Source: Novosphingobium sediminis (GTDB lineage Bacteria; Pseudomonadota; Alphaproteobacteria; Sphingomonadales; Sphingomonadaceae). From it: a stretch of 64,000 bases of DNA. The stretch's first letter is position 1; each line of letters starts with the position of its first letter. The position numbers and the translations under genes are program-made. The stretch is taken from positions 186,001-250,000 of the forward strand of contig NZ_BJYR01000012.1 in NCBI RefSeq assembly GCF_007991615.1. The letters run 5' to 3'. This document shows positions 18,838 to 28,220 of the stretch, one piece after another. The notes beneath the pieces are model-generated. The model was not told the DNA's origin. It made no database searches and worked only from the letters and a program-made list of their open reading frames with translations.

Positions 18838-20559
18838 ATGGGTTCGTCAGGGGCATCGTCCGGGGTTTCGAGTGCCGCAGAGGTGGAAAAACCGCCTCGT
18901 CCGAAGGGCTTGCGCCTGCTGATGGTGGCGCTTGCCACGCGCAAATCCGCGACGATGCTGGGCTTCGGCTTTGCCTCGGGCCTGCCTTATGCGCTGCTGC
19001 TGGGTACGCTCAATGCGTGGCTTGGCGAAGTGAAGATCGATCTCGCCACCATTGGTGTGCTTTCGTGGATCGGGCTTTCCTATTCGTTCAAGTTTCTGTG
19101 GTCGCCGCTGGTGGACCGCATGGCCCTGCCCGGGCTGGAAGCGCTGGGACGGCGCAAGAGCTGGATCCTGCTGTGCCAGATCGTGCTGGTGCTGGGCTTT
19201 GTGGGGCTGGCGTTCACCGATCCCGCCAAGGCCATCGGCACGTTCGCGCTGTTTGCGTTCCTTGCCGCGCTCGCTTCGGCGACGCAGGATGTGGCGGTGG
19301 ACGCGTGGCGGATCGACGTGGCGGACGAGGATACGCCGGTCGAGCTGCTCTCCTCGATCTACCAGTTCGGCTACCGCATCGCCTCGATCGTAGGCGGCGC
19401 ACTGGCGCTGGTGCTGGCGGGGCGGATGTCATGGCCGCTGGTCTATCTGCTCATGGCGGGGCTGATCGGTGTAATCTGCGTGGTGACCTTGCGCGCGCCC
19501 GATACGCCGCGGCCCGAGCAGGGCACGCTGCATGCCGCGCTGGCCCAGCCGGGTGAGCTGACGCCGCGGGTACGGGGCATCGCGCTGTTCATTGTCGGCA
19601 CGAGCTGGGCTTGGGCCATCGCCACGATCGTGACCTTCATGGTGACCATGCTGACCCCGCTGGGGCCGGGCGAGAAGCATCCTTCCGTCGGCGACTTCAC
19701 CCGCCAGTTCGGCCCGCTGATCGTGGCGGCAACGGTGGCCGTGCCGCTGCTGGTTGCGGCCGTGACCAACGCCATGCGCACGCGCGGGACAGCCGTGCTG
19801 ACCGCGCCCGATACGCGGCATTCGGCGGTGCGGACCATGGCGAACCACCTCTACGTGGCGCTGATCGCGCCGCTCGCGGAGCTTGTCGCGCGGCTCGGCT
19901 GGGGCGTGCTGGTGGTGATCGGCATGATCCTCACCTACACGCTGTGCTACAACGTGTGGTCGAGCTTTGCGTTCCCGTTCTACCTCGATTTCCTGCACTA
20001 TTCGAAGGACGAGGTGGCGTTCGCCTCCAAGCTGTTCGGCATCTTCATGACCATCGCGGGGATCAGCCTCGGCGGCTACCTGTTCCTGCGGCTGGGGCGG
20101 ATGCCGACAATCCTTATCGGCGCGATCCTGCCGATGCTGGGCAACTTCGTTTACGCAGACCTTGCCGAAGGTGCGGTTCATATCGACGCCGTGGGGCAGA
20201 CGCTGGGCCTCCACGCACTGTTCGGTCTGTTCGGCTTTGATCCGCGCATGGTGCGGTTGCTGCTGGCGATTTCGTTCGAGAACATTTCCACTGGCATCGC
20301 GGGGGCGGCGTTCGTGGCGTACCTCTCAGGCATCGTTTCGAAGCGCTACACGGCGGTGCAATATGCGCTGATGTCTTCGCTGACGTTCCTGATCGGCTCC
20401 TTGGGGCGCGGGATCGCGGGGGAGGCGTTCGATCTCTACGGCTATGCCACAGTGTTCCGCTGGACGGCGGCGGCGGGGCTCGTGGCGGTGCTGTTCGTGT
20501 GCCTGGAATGGGTGCGTGTGGCGCGGGAGAATGTGTTGGCGGTGGCTGCGGAAGTTTGA
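18838..20559 (+). CDS. ampG: AmpG-type muropeptide permease (MFS)
   Basis: A 573-residue inner-membrane protein with about 14 transmembrane segments after a 28-residue cytoplasmic N-terminus. The signature GFASGLPYALLLGTLNAWL and the loop FLWSPLVDR identify the AmpG family, which imports GlcNAc-anhydroMurNAc peptides for cell-wall recycling. DVAVDAWRIDV and a region near 440 (NFVYADLAEG) are also typical. Recycling products can control beta-lactamase expression in other bacteria; no ampR or ampC gene is in view. It is divergent from the Rieske oxygenase gene with a 100-bp gap. Confidence 0.87.
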   Translation: MGSSGASSGVSSAAEVEKPPRPKGLRLLMVALATRKSATMLGFGFASGLPYALLLGTLNAWLGEVKIDLATIGVLSWIGLSYSFKFLWSPLVDRMALPGLEALGRRKSWILLCQIVLVLGFVGLAFTDPAKAIGTFALFAFLAALASATQDVAVDAWRIDVADEDTPVELLSSIYQFGYRIASIVGGALALVLAGRMSWPLVYLLMAGLIGVICVVTLRAPDTPRPEQGTLHAALAQPGELTPRVRGIALFIVGTSWAWAIATIVTFMVTMLTPLGPGEKHPSVGDFTRQFGPLIVAATVAVPLLVAAVTNAMRTRGTAVLTAPDTRHSAVRTMANHLYVALIAPLAELVARLGWGVLVVIGMILTYTLCYNVWSSFAFPFYLDFLHYSKDEVAFASKLFGIFMTIAGISLGGYLFLRLGRMPTILIGAILPMLGNFVYADLAEGAVHIDAVGQTLGLHALFGLFGFDPRMVRLLLAISFENISTGIAGAAFVAYLSGIVSKRYTAVQYALMSSLTFLIGSLGRGIAGEAFDLYGYATVFRWTAAAGLVAVLFVCLEWVRVARENVLAVAAEV

Positions 20560-20580
20560 AGTTCGGGCGTTGTGATTGGT

Positions 20581-20675
20581 GCTTCGACAAGCTCAGCACG
20601 AGCGGTTCTTTTTTGTTTCTTTCCCCACACCCGCTCACCCTGAGCTCATCCTGAGCCTGCCGAAGGACGAAGGGT
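20581..20675. repeat. Dispersed inverted repeat, family 1, locus 2
   Basis: Inverted copies of the unit (20581-20605 and 20631-20665) between the convergent ampG and folC genes. The right copy carries an internal duplication (CTGAGCTCATCCTGAGCC). The two units are in the opposite order to loci 1 and 3. Confidence 0.8.
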
Positions 20676-20689
20676 GTTCGCGCGACAAT

Positions 20690-21997
20690 TCAGTCCGGCG
20701 CTTCGTCGTTTCGGCGCAGGACATCGCCCGCGAGGTAGAGCGAGCCGGCGATGAGGACGTCGCCTGCGGGTGGCAGCGCAGCGAGGGCATCTGCGACATT
20801 TGCGAAGCTGCGCACCGGCAGTGTGGTGAAGGGCGCGAAGTCCGCAGGGCTATGCGCTTCGTGGCCCGGCGCGGGGACGATGGACACCGAGGCCAGTTTG
20901 CCTGCCAGCGGGGCGAGGATCGCGCTAGGGTCCTTGCTGGTGAGCATGCCCATGACGAGGTGCAGCGGCGCAGCGTTTGCGAAATGGCGGGCGATGGCTT
21001 GCCCTGCGTCAGGGTTGTGGCCGCCGTCGAGCCAGACGGTGCGGTTTCCGGCGAGCGCGGTGAGCGGGCCGGTTCCGAGGCGCTGGAGACGGGCGGGCCA
21101 GCGCGCGGCGCGGATGCCTTCGGCCATGGCTTCGGGGGTGATTGTCAACGCGCTCTGGTGGCGCAGCATGGCGACGGCGAGGGCGGCGTTATCGGCCTGA
21201 TGCGCGCCTGCGAGCGTGGGGAGCGGGAGGCTGAGGGTGCCCTTTGTGTCGCGGTATTCGATGGTCTCGGCAGTTTCGGCCCACCAGTCGCGGCCTCTTA
21301 ACGCGACGGGCGCGCCGATGTGGCTGGCGGTGGCGAGGACGCTGGCAAGCGGGCTTTCCGCATAGCTCTGCACCACCAAGGGCGCGCCGGGCTTGGCGAT
21401 GCTGGCTTTTTCGAACGCGATGCGTGCGAGGGGGTCTTCGGGCGTTCCGGCTTCGGGGACAAGCAGGAAGCTCTCGTGATCGATGCCCAGTGTGGCGATG
21501 CCGCAGACGGCTGGGTTTTCGAGGACGTTGGTCGCGTCCAGTCGCCCGCCGAGGCCGGTTTCGATGACGCAGGCATCTGCGGGCGTCTCGGCGAAGGCGA
21601 GGAAGGTAGCGACGGTGGTGACTTCGAAGAAGCTGGGGCCGAGGTCTTCGGCAGCATCGAGCACGCGCTTGAGGAGATCGGCGAGGCTTTCGTCCGAGAT
21701 CAGCTTTCCGGCGACGCGGATGCGTTCGTTGTAGCGGACGAGGTGGGGTTTGGTGGCGGCGTGGACGACCAGGCCCTGCGCTTCGAGGATCGCGCGCAGG
21801 TACGCGCAGGTCGAGCCCTTGCCGTTGGTGCCCGCGACGTGGAGAACGGGGGGCAGGCGGCGCTGCGGGTTGCCGAGGCGGTCGCAGATGTCGCGCACGG
21901 TTTCGAGGCCGAGGCGGCCCTGTGGGAGCGAGAGTGCGTCGAGGCGGTCCAGCTGCGCCTGCACGCGCGAGTTTTCGGAAATAGCGAAGTCGCGCAC
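20690..21997 (-). CDS. folC: Bifunctional folylpolyglutamate / dihydrofolate synthase
   Basis: ATP-dependent ligase adding glutamate to dihydropteroate (making dihydrofolate) and to folates. The 435-residue protein has the P-loop stretch VLHVAGTNGKGSTCAYLRAIL, the omega-loop region TKPHLVRYNERIRVAGKLIS, VIETGLGGRLDATNV and WLDGGHNPDAGQAIARHF. The start chosen is GTG at 21997, six bases after GGGAGGGG; that ribosome-binding site is part of an intergenic palindromic repeat. A CTG-free open frame continues into the repeat but is not family-like. Last gene of the trpF-trpB-trpA-accD-folC series. Confidence 0.93.
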   Translation of the reverse strand: MRDFAISENSRVQAQLDRLDALSLPQGRLGLETVRDICDRLGNPQRRLPPVLHVAGTNGKGSTCAYLRAILEAQGLVVHAATKPHLVRYNERIRVAGKLISDESLADLLKRVLDAAEDLGPSFFEVTTVATFLAFAETPADACVIETGLGGRLDATNVLENPAVCGIATLGIDHESFLLVPEAGTPEDPLARIAFEKASIAKPGAPLVVQSYAESPLASVLATASHIGAPVALRGRDWWAETAETIEYRDTKGTLSLPLPTLAGAHQADNAALAVAMLRHQSALTITPEAMAEGIRAARWPARLQRLGTGPLTALAGNRTVWLDGGHNPDAGQAIARHFANAAPLHLVMGMLTSKDPSAILAPLAGKLASVSIVPAPGHEAHSPADFAPFTTLPVRSFANVADALAALPPAGDVLIAGSLYLAGDVLRRNDEAPD

Positions 21998-22002
21998 TAA
22001 AA

Positions 22003-22096
22003 GCCCCTCCCGCATGCGGGAGGGGTTTGGGGTGGGCAGGGGCAAGCGCTGCGCTGTTGCGCACCCACCCCCGACCCCTCCCGCAAGCGGGAGGGG
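22003..22096. repeat. Dispersed palindromic repeat, family 2, locus 1
   Basis: Two inverted copies of a 34-36 bp unit, each made of a CTCCCGC-NN-GCGGGAG palindrome joined to a G-rich tail (GGGGTGGGC): 22004-22037 and 22061-22096. They fill the gap between accD and folC. The left copy provides the folC ribosome-binding site. Confidence 0.85.
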
Positions 22097-22103
22097 AGGA
22101 AGA

Positions 22104-22952
22104 TCACGCTGCCTGCGCGGCCATCAGATAGCCGATGGTGCGGGCGAGGGTGGCCTTCAGCATGTGGCGGCTGACGACCATGTCGATCATGCCGTGCGCG
22201 TGGAGGTATTCGGCGCGCTGGAAGCCTTCGGGGAGCTTTTCGCGGATCGTGTCCTGAATCACGCGCTGGCCTGCAAAGCCGATGAGCGCGCCGGGCTCGG
22301 CGATCTGGATATCGCCCAGCATCGCGTAGCTGGCGGTGACGCCGCCGGTGGTCGGATCGGTGAGGACGACGATGTAGGGCAAGCCCGCCGCGCGCATGCG
22401 GTTGATCGCGACGGTGGTGCGCGGCATCTGCATGAGGCTGAGGATGCCCTCCTGCATGCGCGCGCCGCCTGCCGCCGTCACGGCGATGAAGGGGCACTTG
22501 TTGGCGATGGCGGCCTCGGTCGCGGCGATGAAGGCATCGCCAACGGCCATACCCATCGAGCCGCCCATGAAGCCGAAATCCTGCACGCCGACGACGGCCT
22601 TGTGGCCATCGATCTTGCCGACAGCGGCAGTCAGCGCATCGGGCAGCGGGTTCGAGGCGCGGGCGGCCTTAAGGCGATCGGTGTACTTCTTTGTGTCGCG
22701 AAACTTGAGCGGGTCTTCGCGCACCTTGGGGGCCGGCAGGATTTCAAACCCGGCGTCGAGCAGCTGCGACAGGCGCTCGGTCGCGCCGATGCGGCCATGG
22801 TGTTCGCAGCGCGGGCAGACCGAGAGGTTTTCCTCGTACTCCTTGGTGAACAGCATTTCGCTGCACGAAGGGCACTTGATCCAGAGGTTATCGGGCGTGT
22901 CGCGCTTGGGCGCGAAAGGCAGCGAATTGCGGACGCGGGTCAGCCAGCTCAT
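22104..22952 (-). CDS. accD: Acetyl-CoA carboxylase carboxyltransferase subunit beta
   Basis: Beta half of the carboxyltransferase that forms malonyl-CoA for fatty-acid synthesis. The 282-residue protein has the N-terminal Cys4 zinc ribbon (CPSC near residue 28 and CPRC 19 residues later), then the crotonase-type core with [15 protein letters not shown] and [20 protein letters not shown]. The ATG overlaps the trpA stop codon as ATGA, indicating translational coupling. The trpB-trpA-accD-folC order is a common alphaproteobacterial arrangement. Confidence 0.96.
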   Translation of the reverse strand: MSWLTRVRNSLPFAPKRDTPDNLWIKCPSCSEMLFTKEYEENLSVCPRCEHHGRIGATERLSQLLDAGFEILPAPKVREDPLKFRDTKKYTDRLKAARASNPLPDALTAAVGKIDGHKAVVGVQDFGFMGGSMGMAVGDAFIAATEAAIANKCPFIAVTAAGGARMQEGILSLMQMPRTTVAINRMRAAGLPYIVVLTDPTTGGVTASYAMLGDIQIAEPGALIGFAGQRVIQDTIREKLPEGFQRAEYLHAHGMIDMVVSRHMLKATLARTIGYLMAAQAA

Positions 22953-23740
22953 GCTTCTACCTTTCGGGCATTGTGGACCGCATTGGCGAGGGCGGAGACG
23001 AGTTCGCGGACCTTGGCGGGCGCATTATCGCCATGTTCGGCGATGATGTCGATAAGCGCGGAGCCGACGACGACGCCGTCTGCCACGCGGGCGATCGGCC
23101 CGGCCTGTTCGGGGGTGCGCACGCCGAAGCCGACGGCGACGGGGATCGTCGCGGTCTGCTTGATGCGAGTGACGGCTTCCTCGATGGAGGCGAGCGCGGC
23201 GGACTGCTTGCCGGTGATGCCCGCGACCGAGACGTAGTAGAGGAAGCCCGAGGAGCCATCGAGCACGGCGGGCAGACGCGCGGCGTCGGTGGTAGGGGTG
23301 GCGAGGCGGATCAGGCTGATCCCGGCGGCGCGCAAGGCGGGGCCAAGCTCGGCGTCTTCCTCGGGCGGAATGTCGACGCAGATCACGCCGTCGACGCCAG
23401 CCTTGGTGCAGGCCTGCGCGAACCATTCCGGCCCGCGGATCGTCATCGGGTTGGCATAGCCCATGAGAACGAGCGGCACTTCCGGATGGCGCGCGCGGAA
23501 ATCGGTCGCCATCTTGAGAATATCGGCGGTCTTGATGCCCGCGCCGAGGCTGCGCAGGTTCGCCTGCTGGATCGCGGGGCCATCGGCCATCGGATCGGTG
23601 AAGGGCATGCCGAGCTCGATCACATCCGCGCCGCCCTCGACGAGCGCGTCGAGGATGGCAGGCGTCGGGCCGTCACCGCCGGTGACGAAGCAGACGAGGG
23701 CGGGGTGGCCCTTGGCGAAGGCAGCGGAGAGGCGGCTCAC
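22949..23740 (-). CDS. trpA: Tryptophan synthase alpha chain
   Basis: Cleaves indole-3-glycerol phosphate to indole, which tunnels to TrpB. The 263-residue TIM barrel carries the catalytic Glu in [18 protein letters not shown] and the Asp of the same motif, plus the phosphate-binding [10 protein letters not shown] and [12 protein letters not shown]. The start is GTG at 23740, overlapping the trpB stop as GTGA. Confidence 0.96.
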   Translation of the reverse strand: MSRLSAAFAKGHPALVCFVTGGDGPTPAILDALVEGGADVIELGMPFTDPMADGPAIQQANLRSLGAGIKTADILKMATDFRARHPEVPLVLMGYANPMTIRGPEWFAQACTKAGVDGVICVDIPPEEDAELGPALRAAGISLIRLATPTTDAARLPAVLDGSSGFLYYVSVAGITGKQSAALASIEEAVTRIKQTATIPVAVGFGVRTPEQAGPIARVADGVVVGSALIDIIAEHGDNAPAKVRELVSALANAVHNARKVEA

Positions 23741-24951
23741 AGCTTCACCCCCAAGTGCTCGGCAACCGAGAAGATATCCTTGTCGCCGCGGCCGCAGAGG
23801 TTGGCGAGGATGATCTCGTCCTTGCCCATGGTCGGCGCGATCTTCTTGACGGCGGCGATGGCGTGGGCGGGTTCGAGCGCGGGAATGATGCCTTCGGTGC
23901 GGCAAAGCAGCTGGAAGCCGTCGAGCGCCTCCACGTCGGTGACCGAGGTATAGTCGACGCGGCCGATTTCCTTGAGCCACGAATGCTCGGGGCCGATGCC
24001 GGGATAGTCGAGACCGGCGGAGATCGAGTGGCCTTCGAGAATCTGGCCGTCCTCGTCCTGCAAGAGGTAGGTCTTGTTGCCGTGGAGGATGCCCGGGCGT
24101 CCGCCCGCGAGGCTGGCGGCGTGGGCGAAATCGAGGCCGTGGCCTGCCGCTTCCACGCCCATCATCCGGACCGACGGATCATCGAGGAAGGGGTGAAACA
24201 GGCCGATGGCATTGCTGCCGCCGCCGATGGCCGCGACGAGCAGATCGGGCAGGCGACCGACGCGGCTCAGCATCTGGGCGCGGGCTTCCTTGCCGATCAC
24301 GCTCTGGAAATCGCGGACGAGCTCCGGGTAGGGGTGCGGGCCGGCGGCGGTGCCGATGATGTAGAAGGTGTTGTGAACGTTGGCGACCCAATCGCGCAGC
24401 GCCTCGTTCATCGCGTCCTTGAGCGTGGCCGCGCCAGCGGTGACGGGGACGACTTCGGCGCCGAGCAGCTTCATGCGGAACACGTTGGGCTGCTGGCGGG
24501 CAACGTCGGTCGCGCCCATGAAGATCGTGCAGGGCAGGCCAAATCGCGCGCATACGGTGGCCGTAGCGACGCCGTGCTGGCCTGCACCGGTCTCAGCGAT
24601 GATCCGCGTCTTGCCCATGCGCATGGCGAGGAGGATCTGCCCGATGCAGTTGTTGATCTTGTGCGCGCCGGTGTGATTGAGCTCGTCGCGCTTGAACCAG
24701 ACCTGCGCGCCGCCCAGTTCCTCGGTGAGGCGCGGGGCGAAATAGAGCGGGCTGGGGCGGCCGACGTAGTGCTCGAGAAGGTCGTCGAACTCGGCCTGGA
24801 AGGCGGGATCGGCCTTGGCCTTGCGATATTCGGCCTCCAGATCGAGGATCAGCGGCATCAGCGTTTCGGCGACATAGCGGCCGCCGAATTGGCCGAAGTG
24901 GCCCTGAGCGTCGGGCTGGGTGCGAAAGCTGTTGGGGATGGGCGCGTTCAT
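23737..24951 (-). CDS. trpB: Tryptophan synthase beta chain
   Basis: PLP enzyme joining indole and serine to make tryptophan. The 404-residue protein has the PLP lysine in [29 protein letters not shown], the phosphate-binding [13 protein letters not shown] and the C-terminal LSGRGD-type stretch (here [12 protein letters not shown]). The N-terminus [17 protein letters not shown] is typical. Lies 58 bases after trpF and overlaps trpA by four bases. Confidence 0.97.
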   Translation of the reverse strand: MNAPIPNSFRTQPDAQGHFGQFGGRYVAETLMPLILDLEAEYRKAKADPAFQAEFDDLLEHYVGRPSPLYFAPRLTEELGGAQVWFKRDELNHTGAHKINNCIGQILLAMRMGKTRIIAETGAGQHGVATATVCARFGLPCTIFMGATDVARQQPNVFRMKLLGAEVVPVTAGAATLKDAMNEALRDWVANVHNTFYIIGTAAGPHPYPELVRDFQSVIGKEARAQMLSRVGRLPDLLVAAIGGGSNAIGLFHPFLDDPSVRMMGVEAAGHGLDFAHAASLAGGRPGILHGNKTYLLQDEDGQILEGHSISAGLDYPGIGPEHSWLKEIGRVDYTSVTDVEALDGFQLLCRTEGIIPALEPAHAIAAVKKIAPTMGKDEIILANLCGRGDKDIFSVAEHLGVKL

Positions 24952-25009
24952 GCAGATTCGCTTGGCAGAGGGGCGCGCGCTTGTCCAGATTTGTGCGGCT
25001 TTAGGGCAG

Positions 25010-25654
25010 TCAGGCCTCGCGGGCAGCCTTGCAAAATTCCGCGATGAGGGCCGCGTCCTTCATGCCGGGCGCGGATTCGACGCCCGAAGAGACATCGACC
25101 AGCGGGGCTTTTGTTGCGCGCACCGCTTCAGTGACGTTTGCGGGGGATAGCCCGCCGGCGAGGCCCCACGGCAGCGGGCCTTTGTGGGCGGCGAGCAGCG
25201 TCCAATCAAACACCAGGCCAAGGCCGCCGGGCATTGCTGCGCCCTTGGGGGCCTTGGCGTCGAACAGGACGAGGTCGGCAGCGCCGGTGAAGGCCTGGGC
25301 GCGCTCAACGTCCTGTTTGGTTGCGACGGGAAGGGCTTTCCAGACTGGCAGACCAAAGGCCGCCCGGACGGCGGCGACGCGGGCGGGGGGTTCCTCGCCG
25401 TGGAGCTGGATCACATCGAGCTTCGCGGCGGCAACGAGTTCGCTGAGCAGGCTGTCGGCGGGATCGACGAACAGGCCGACGATTTTTGCGCGGCCCTTGG
25501 CGCGGGCGGCGAGCGCGGCGGCGTCAGCGGCGCTAAGGTGGCGCGGGGAGCGGGGGAAGGAGACGAGGCCGATGTAATCCGCGCGCGCGGCGAGGGCGGC
25601 GTCAATGGCGGCGGGGGTGGTGAGGCCGCAGATCTTGATGTGGGGGGCAGGCAT
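25010..25654 (-). CDS. trpF: Phosphoribosylanthranilate isomerase
   Basis: Third step of tryptophan synthesis from anthranilate (PRA to CdRP). The 214-residue TIM barrel begins [17 protein letters not shown] (catalytic Cys in KICGL), with [16 protein letters not shown] (catalytic Asp) and the C-terminal phosphate site [12 protein letters not shown] and [15 protein letters not shown]. The ATG at 25654 is preferred over one 12 codons upstream by family length. Confidence 0.95.
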   Translation of the reverse strand: MPAPHIKICGLTTPAAIDAALAARADYIGLVSFPRSPRHLSAADAAALAARAKGRAKIVGLFVDPADSLLSELVAAAKLDVIQLHGEEPPARVAAVRAAFGLPVWKALPVATKQDVERAQAFTGAADLVLFDAKAPKGAAMPGGLGLVFDWTLLAAHKGPLPWGLAGGLSPANVTEAVRATKAPLVDVSSGVESAPGMKDAALIAEFCKAAREA

Positions 25655-25709
25655 GAGGTTGCGGATAGGGGGTGGCCGCGTGTGGGTCAAATGGCTGTGT
25701 GTGCCGCTT

Positions 25710-25830
25710 GCCCACCCCCGGCCCCTCCCGCAAGCGGGAGGGGGGAAGAAGAGGACTGCCCCCGGTGTTGGCCCTTGATGTTGGCGCTGCCCGGCTCCCC
25801 TCCCGCCTGCGGGAGGGGTTGGGGGTGGGC
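25710..25830. repeat. Dispersed palindromic repeat, family 2, locus 2
   Basis: Two inverted copies of the same unit as at 22003-22096 (25710-25744 and 25797-25830), but in the opposite order relative to each other. They fill the gap between trpF and the SIMPL-domain gene and begin three bases after the latter's stop codon. Confidence 0.85.
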
Positions 25831-25833
25831 TTT

Positions 25834-26592
25834 TTACTGCCCCAGTTCGAACGTCACCGTCACGTTCGCGCCGACCTGCACTTCGCCCGCAGCAACAGGG
25901 CTGGGCGCCTTGGCCATCATTGCTTCGGCGCGGGCGTACATCACCATCGGCTGCGGGGCATAGCCGCCGCTTTCGCTGATCGTGAGGATGCGCTTGACCG
26001 AAAGACCAGCGGCCTTGGCATAGAGCTCGGCGCGGGCGCGGGCCTTCTTCATGGCTTCGATGCGGGCTTCGTCGCTGGCGACATCGGGGTTGTCGAGCTG
26101 GAACGAGGGGCCGCTGACCTGGTTGGCGCCGGCATTGACCAGCGTGTCGATGGTCTTGCCATAATTGCCGATCTTGCGCTGCTTCACCTCGACCTGGTTG
26201 GTGGCCTGATAGCCGATGATGACGGGATCACCGCTGACGTTGCCGTTCGCGTCGGCGCGGGGCTGGCCATAGACCGGGTTCACCGAGAGGTTGCTGGTCT
26301 GGATATCGCGCTCGGCAATGCCCGAGGCCTTGAGCGCGGTGATCACGGCGTTCATCTGCTCGGCGTTCTGCGAAAGCGCGGCGGAGGCGGTCTTGGCCTG
26401 CGTGGTCACGCCTGCGCTGAACACCGCGAGATCGGGCACGCGGGTGCTGCGGCCATCGGCGCTGACGGTGAGCACCGAATTGCCGGCAGCGACAACCGGG
26501 GCGGGGGACATGGACTGCGCCATTGCGGGCGAGGCGGCGCTTGCAGCGGCCAGCGCAGCGGCCAGCAGGAGCGAGGTGGAGGTATTGGTCAT
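25834..26592 (-). CDS. SIMPL-domain (DUF541) periplasmic protein
   Basis: A 252-residue exported protein with a Sec signal peptide (residues 1-25, cleavage near SPAMAQ). The mature part follows the SIMPL/DUF541 pattern: VLTVSADGRSTRVPDLAVFSAGV, GIAERDIQTSNLSVNPVY, a GYQATNQVEVK strand and the closing GEVQVGANVTVTFELGQ. Relatives include E. coli YggE and Brucella BP26, envelope proteins linked to oxidative stress; the molecular role is unclear. It lies inside the pyrF-to-folC gene series but has an 80-bp gap upstream. Confidence 0.87.
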   Translation of the reverse strand: MTNTSTSLLLAAALAAASAASPAMAQSMSPAPVVAAGNSVLTVSADGRSTRVPDLAVFSAGVTTQAKTASAALSQNAEQMNAVITALKASGIAERDIQTSNLSVNPVYGQPRADANGNVSGDPVIIGYQATNQVEVKQRKIGNYGKTIDTLVNAGANQVSGPSFQLDNPDVASDEARIEAMKKARARAELYAKAAGLSVKRILTISESGGYAPQPMVMYARAEAMMAKAPSPVAAGEVQVGANVTVTFELGQ

Positions 26593-26673
26593 TGGTTGGT
26601 CCCCTTGAAACGGTCCGCGAGCGATTGCACGGGGGCGGCTTTCAGGGGGCTGAACCGCGATGACAGGTTCGCT

Positions 26674-27180
26674 TCAGGAGATGGCGCGTTCCAGCACGAC
26701 CATCTGGTAGGGCACGTCCATCGGCAGCGGGAAGGGGCGCAGTTCGCCGGTGCGGACATAGCCGCGCCGCTCGTACCAAGCGATCAATTCGGCGCGAACG
26801 TCGACGACGATGAGTTCCATGGCGGCAGCGCCGAATTCGCGGACGGCGAGCGCTTCGACTTCGCTCACCAGCGCGCGGCCAAGGCCTCCGGCCTGAAGCG
26901 TGGGGGAAACGCAGAGCAGGCCCATGTAGGCCTTGCCGCCGCCCAGATCGGTGATCGTGACCGTGCCGACGAGCGCGCCATCGCGTTCAGCGAGGAGGAC
27001 GCGCTTCTCAGGCGCGGCGATCATCGCGGAGACTTCCTCAAGGTTCGTGCGGTCGCCTTCGAGAAGGTCTGCTTCGTGCGACCAGCCCTGGCGGGCGCTG
27101 TCGCCGCGGTAGCCGCTTTCGATCAGCGCGCGAACGGCAGGCGCGTCGGCAGGTCCGGCGATGCGGTAGGTCGTCGTCAT
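26674..27180 (-). CDS. GNAT-family N-acetyltransferase
   Basis: A 168-residue single GNAT domain that transfers an acetyl group from acetyl-CoA. The acetyl-CoA site is visible as LLCVSPTLQAGGLGRALVSEVEALA (pattern Q/RxxGxG/A with Gly-Gly-Leu-Gly), followed by a C-terminal AWYERRGYVRTGE stretch. Substrate unknown. It starts ten bases after the pyrF stop codon, so it is probably in the same transcript. Confidence 0.88.
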   Translation of the reverse strand: MTTTYRIAGPADAPAVRALIESGYRGDSARQGWSHEADLLEGDRTNLEEVSAMIAAPEKRVLLAERDGALVGTVTITDLGGGKAYMGLLCVSPTLQAGGLGRALVSEVEALAVREFGAAAMELIVVDVRAELIAWYERRGYVRTGELRPFPLPMDVPYQMVVLERAIS

Positions 27181-27190
27181 GGCTAAACGC

Positions 27191-27865
27191 TCAGAGCGTG
27201 GCTTCGATGGCGCGGGCGGCGGCGACGGGATCTACGGCGCGGCTGATCGGGCGGCCGATGACGAGGACGCTGGCGCCATCGCGGCGCGCGGCGGAGGGGG
27301 TGACGATGCGCTTCTGGTCTGCGGTGTGTCCCGTATCCGGGCGCAAGCCGGGGACGACGAAGAAGCCGTTCTTCCACCGCTTGTGGATCGCGCCGACTTC
27401 GTGGCCCGAGCAGACGATGCCATCGAGCCCGGCTTCCTGCGCGAGATCGGCGAGGCGCAGCGCCTGATCGTGGGCGCTGGCGGAAACGCCGACGGCGGTG
27501 AGATCATCGTCGTCGAGGCTGGTGAGCACGGTTACGGCGACGACCTTGCAGTGCTCACCCGCGGCGGCCTTGGCATCTTCCATCATCGCGCGCCCGCCCG
27601 AGGCGTGAATGGTCACGATCGCGGGTTCGAGCACGTGGATCGACTGCATCGCGGCGGCGACGGTGTTGGGAATGTCGTGCAGCTTCAGGTCGAGGAAGAT
27701 CGGCAGGCCCAGCTTGGCGACTTCATGGACGCCGTGGTGGCCGTGCGCGCAGAAGAATTCGAGGCCGAGCTTTACCCCGCCGATATGGCCCTTGACCTTC
27801 TGGACCAGCGCAAGCCCGGCATCGAGGCGGGGCAGATCGAGCGCGAGATAGACGGGATTGCTCAT
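27191..27865 (-). CDS. pyrF: Orotidine 5'-phosphate decarboxylase
   Basis: Last step of UMP synthesis. The 224-residue TIM barrel holds the catalytic signature FLDLKLHDIPNTVAAAM, with ALDLPRLDAGLALV at the N-terminus, and GLRPDTG and GASVLVIGRPI near the C-terminal phosphate site. Its ATG overlaps the upstream lapA stop codon by four bases (ATGA). Confidence 0.95.
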   Translation of the reverse strand: MSNPVYLALDLPRLDAGLALVQKVKGHIGGVKLGLEFFCAHGHHGVHEVAKLGLPIFLDLKLHDIPNTVAAAMQSIHVLEPAIVTIHASGGRAMMEDAKAAAGEHCKVVAVTVLTSLDDDDLTAVGVSASAHDQALRLADLAQEAGLDGIVCSGHEVGAIHKRWKNGFFVVPGLRPDTGHTADQKRIVTPSAARRDGASVLVIGRPISRAVDPVAAARAIEATL

Positions 27866-28158
27866 GGGGCTTCGCTTGCTTTCCGGGCTTCAAGTTGCGT
27901 GGACGAGAGCGATGCGCTTCCGGCCAGCGTGGTTTCAAGGTTGGCGATGCGGCGCTGGAGGCGCCAGCGGGTGGTGCGGTGGATCAGCCACATCGGGACG
28001 AGGCCGAGGAGGAACGCGGCTATGACCAGCGCGGGCAGCTTCGTATCGAGCACAAGACCCTGCCACACCGTGAGTTCGACCGGCTGCCAGTTCGCGGCGG
28101 AAAACGCGGCAAGCCCCGCCACCACGACCAGCCACAGGATCGAGCGCAACAGTTTCAT
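27862..28158 (-). CDS. LapA-domain (DUF1049) membrane protein
   Basis: A 98-residue inner-membrane protein with two hydrophobic segments (about residues 5-22 and 42-62) separated by the typical NWQPVELTVW loop, then a short coiled coil (RLQRRIANLETTL). The E. coli relative LapA works with LapB in LPS assembly control; whether that holds here is unknown. First gene of the unit with pyrF, with overlapping stop and start. Confidence 0.82.
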   Translation of the reverse strand: MKLLRSILWLVVVAGLAAFSAANWQPVELTVWQGLVLDTKLPALVIAAFLLGLVPMWLIHRTTRWRLQRRIANLETTLAGSASLSSTQLEARKASEAP

Positions 28159-28220
28159 CCAGTCCCCTCTCGTTCTTGCCGCCAAGCTAGTCCGCTTTGG
28201 CTGGCAAGGCGAGTCCCCGC

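Noticed and set aside
24952..25009. Tryptophan attenuator or leader peptide in the trp series.
   Set aside because: The gap is too short and contains no Trp-codon run or alternative hairpins.
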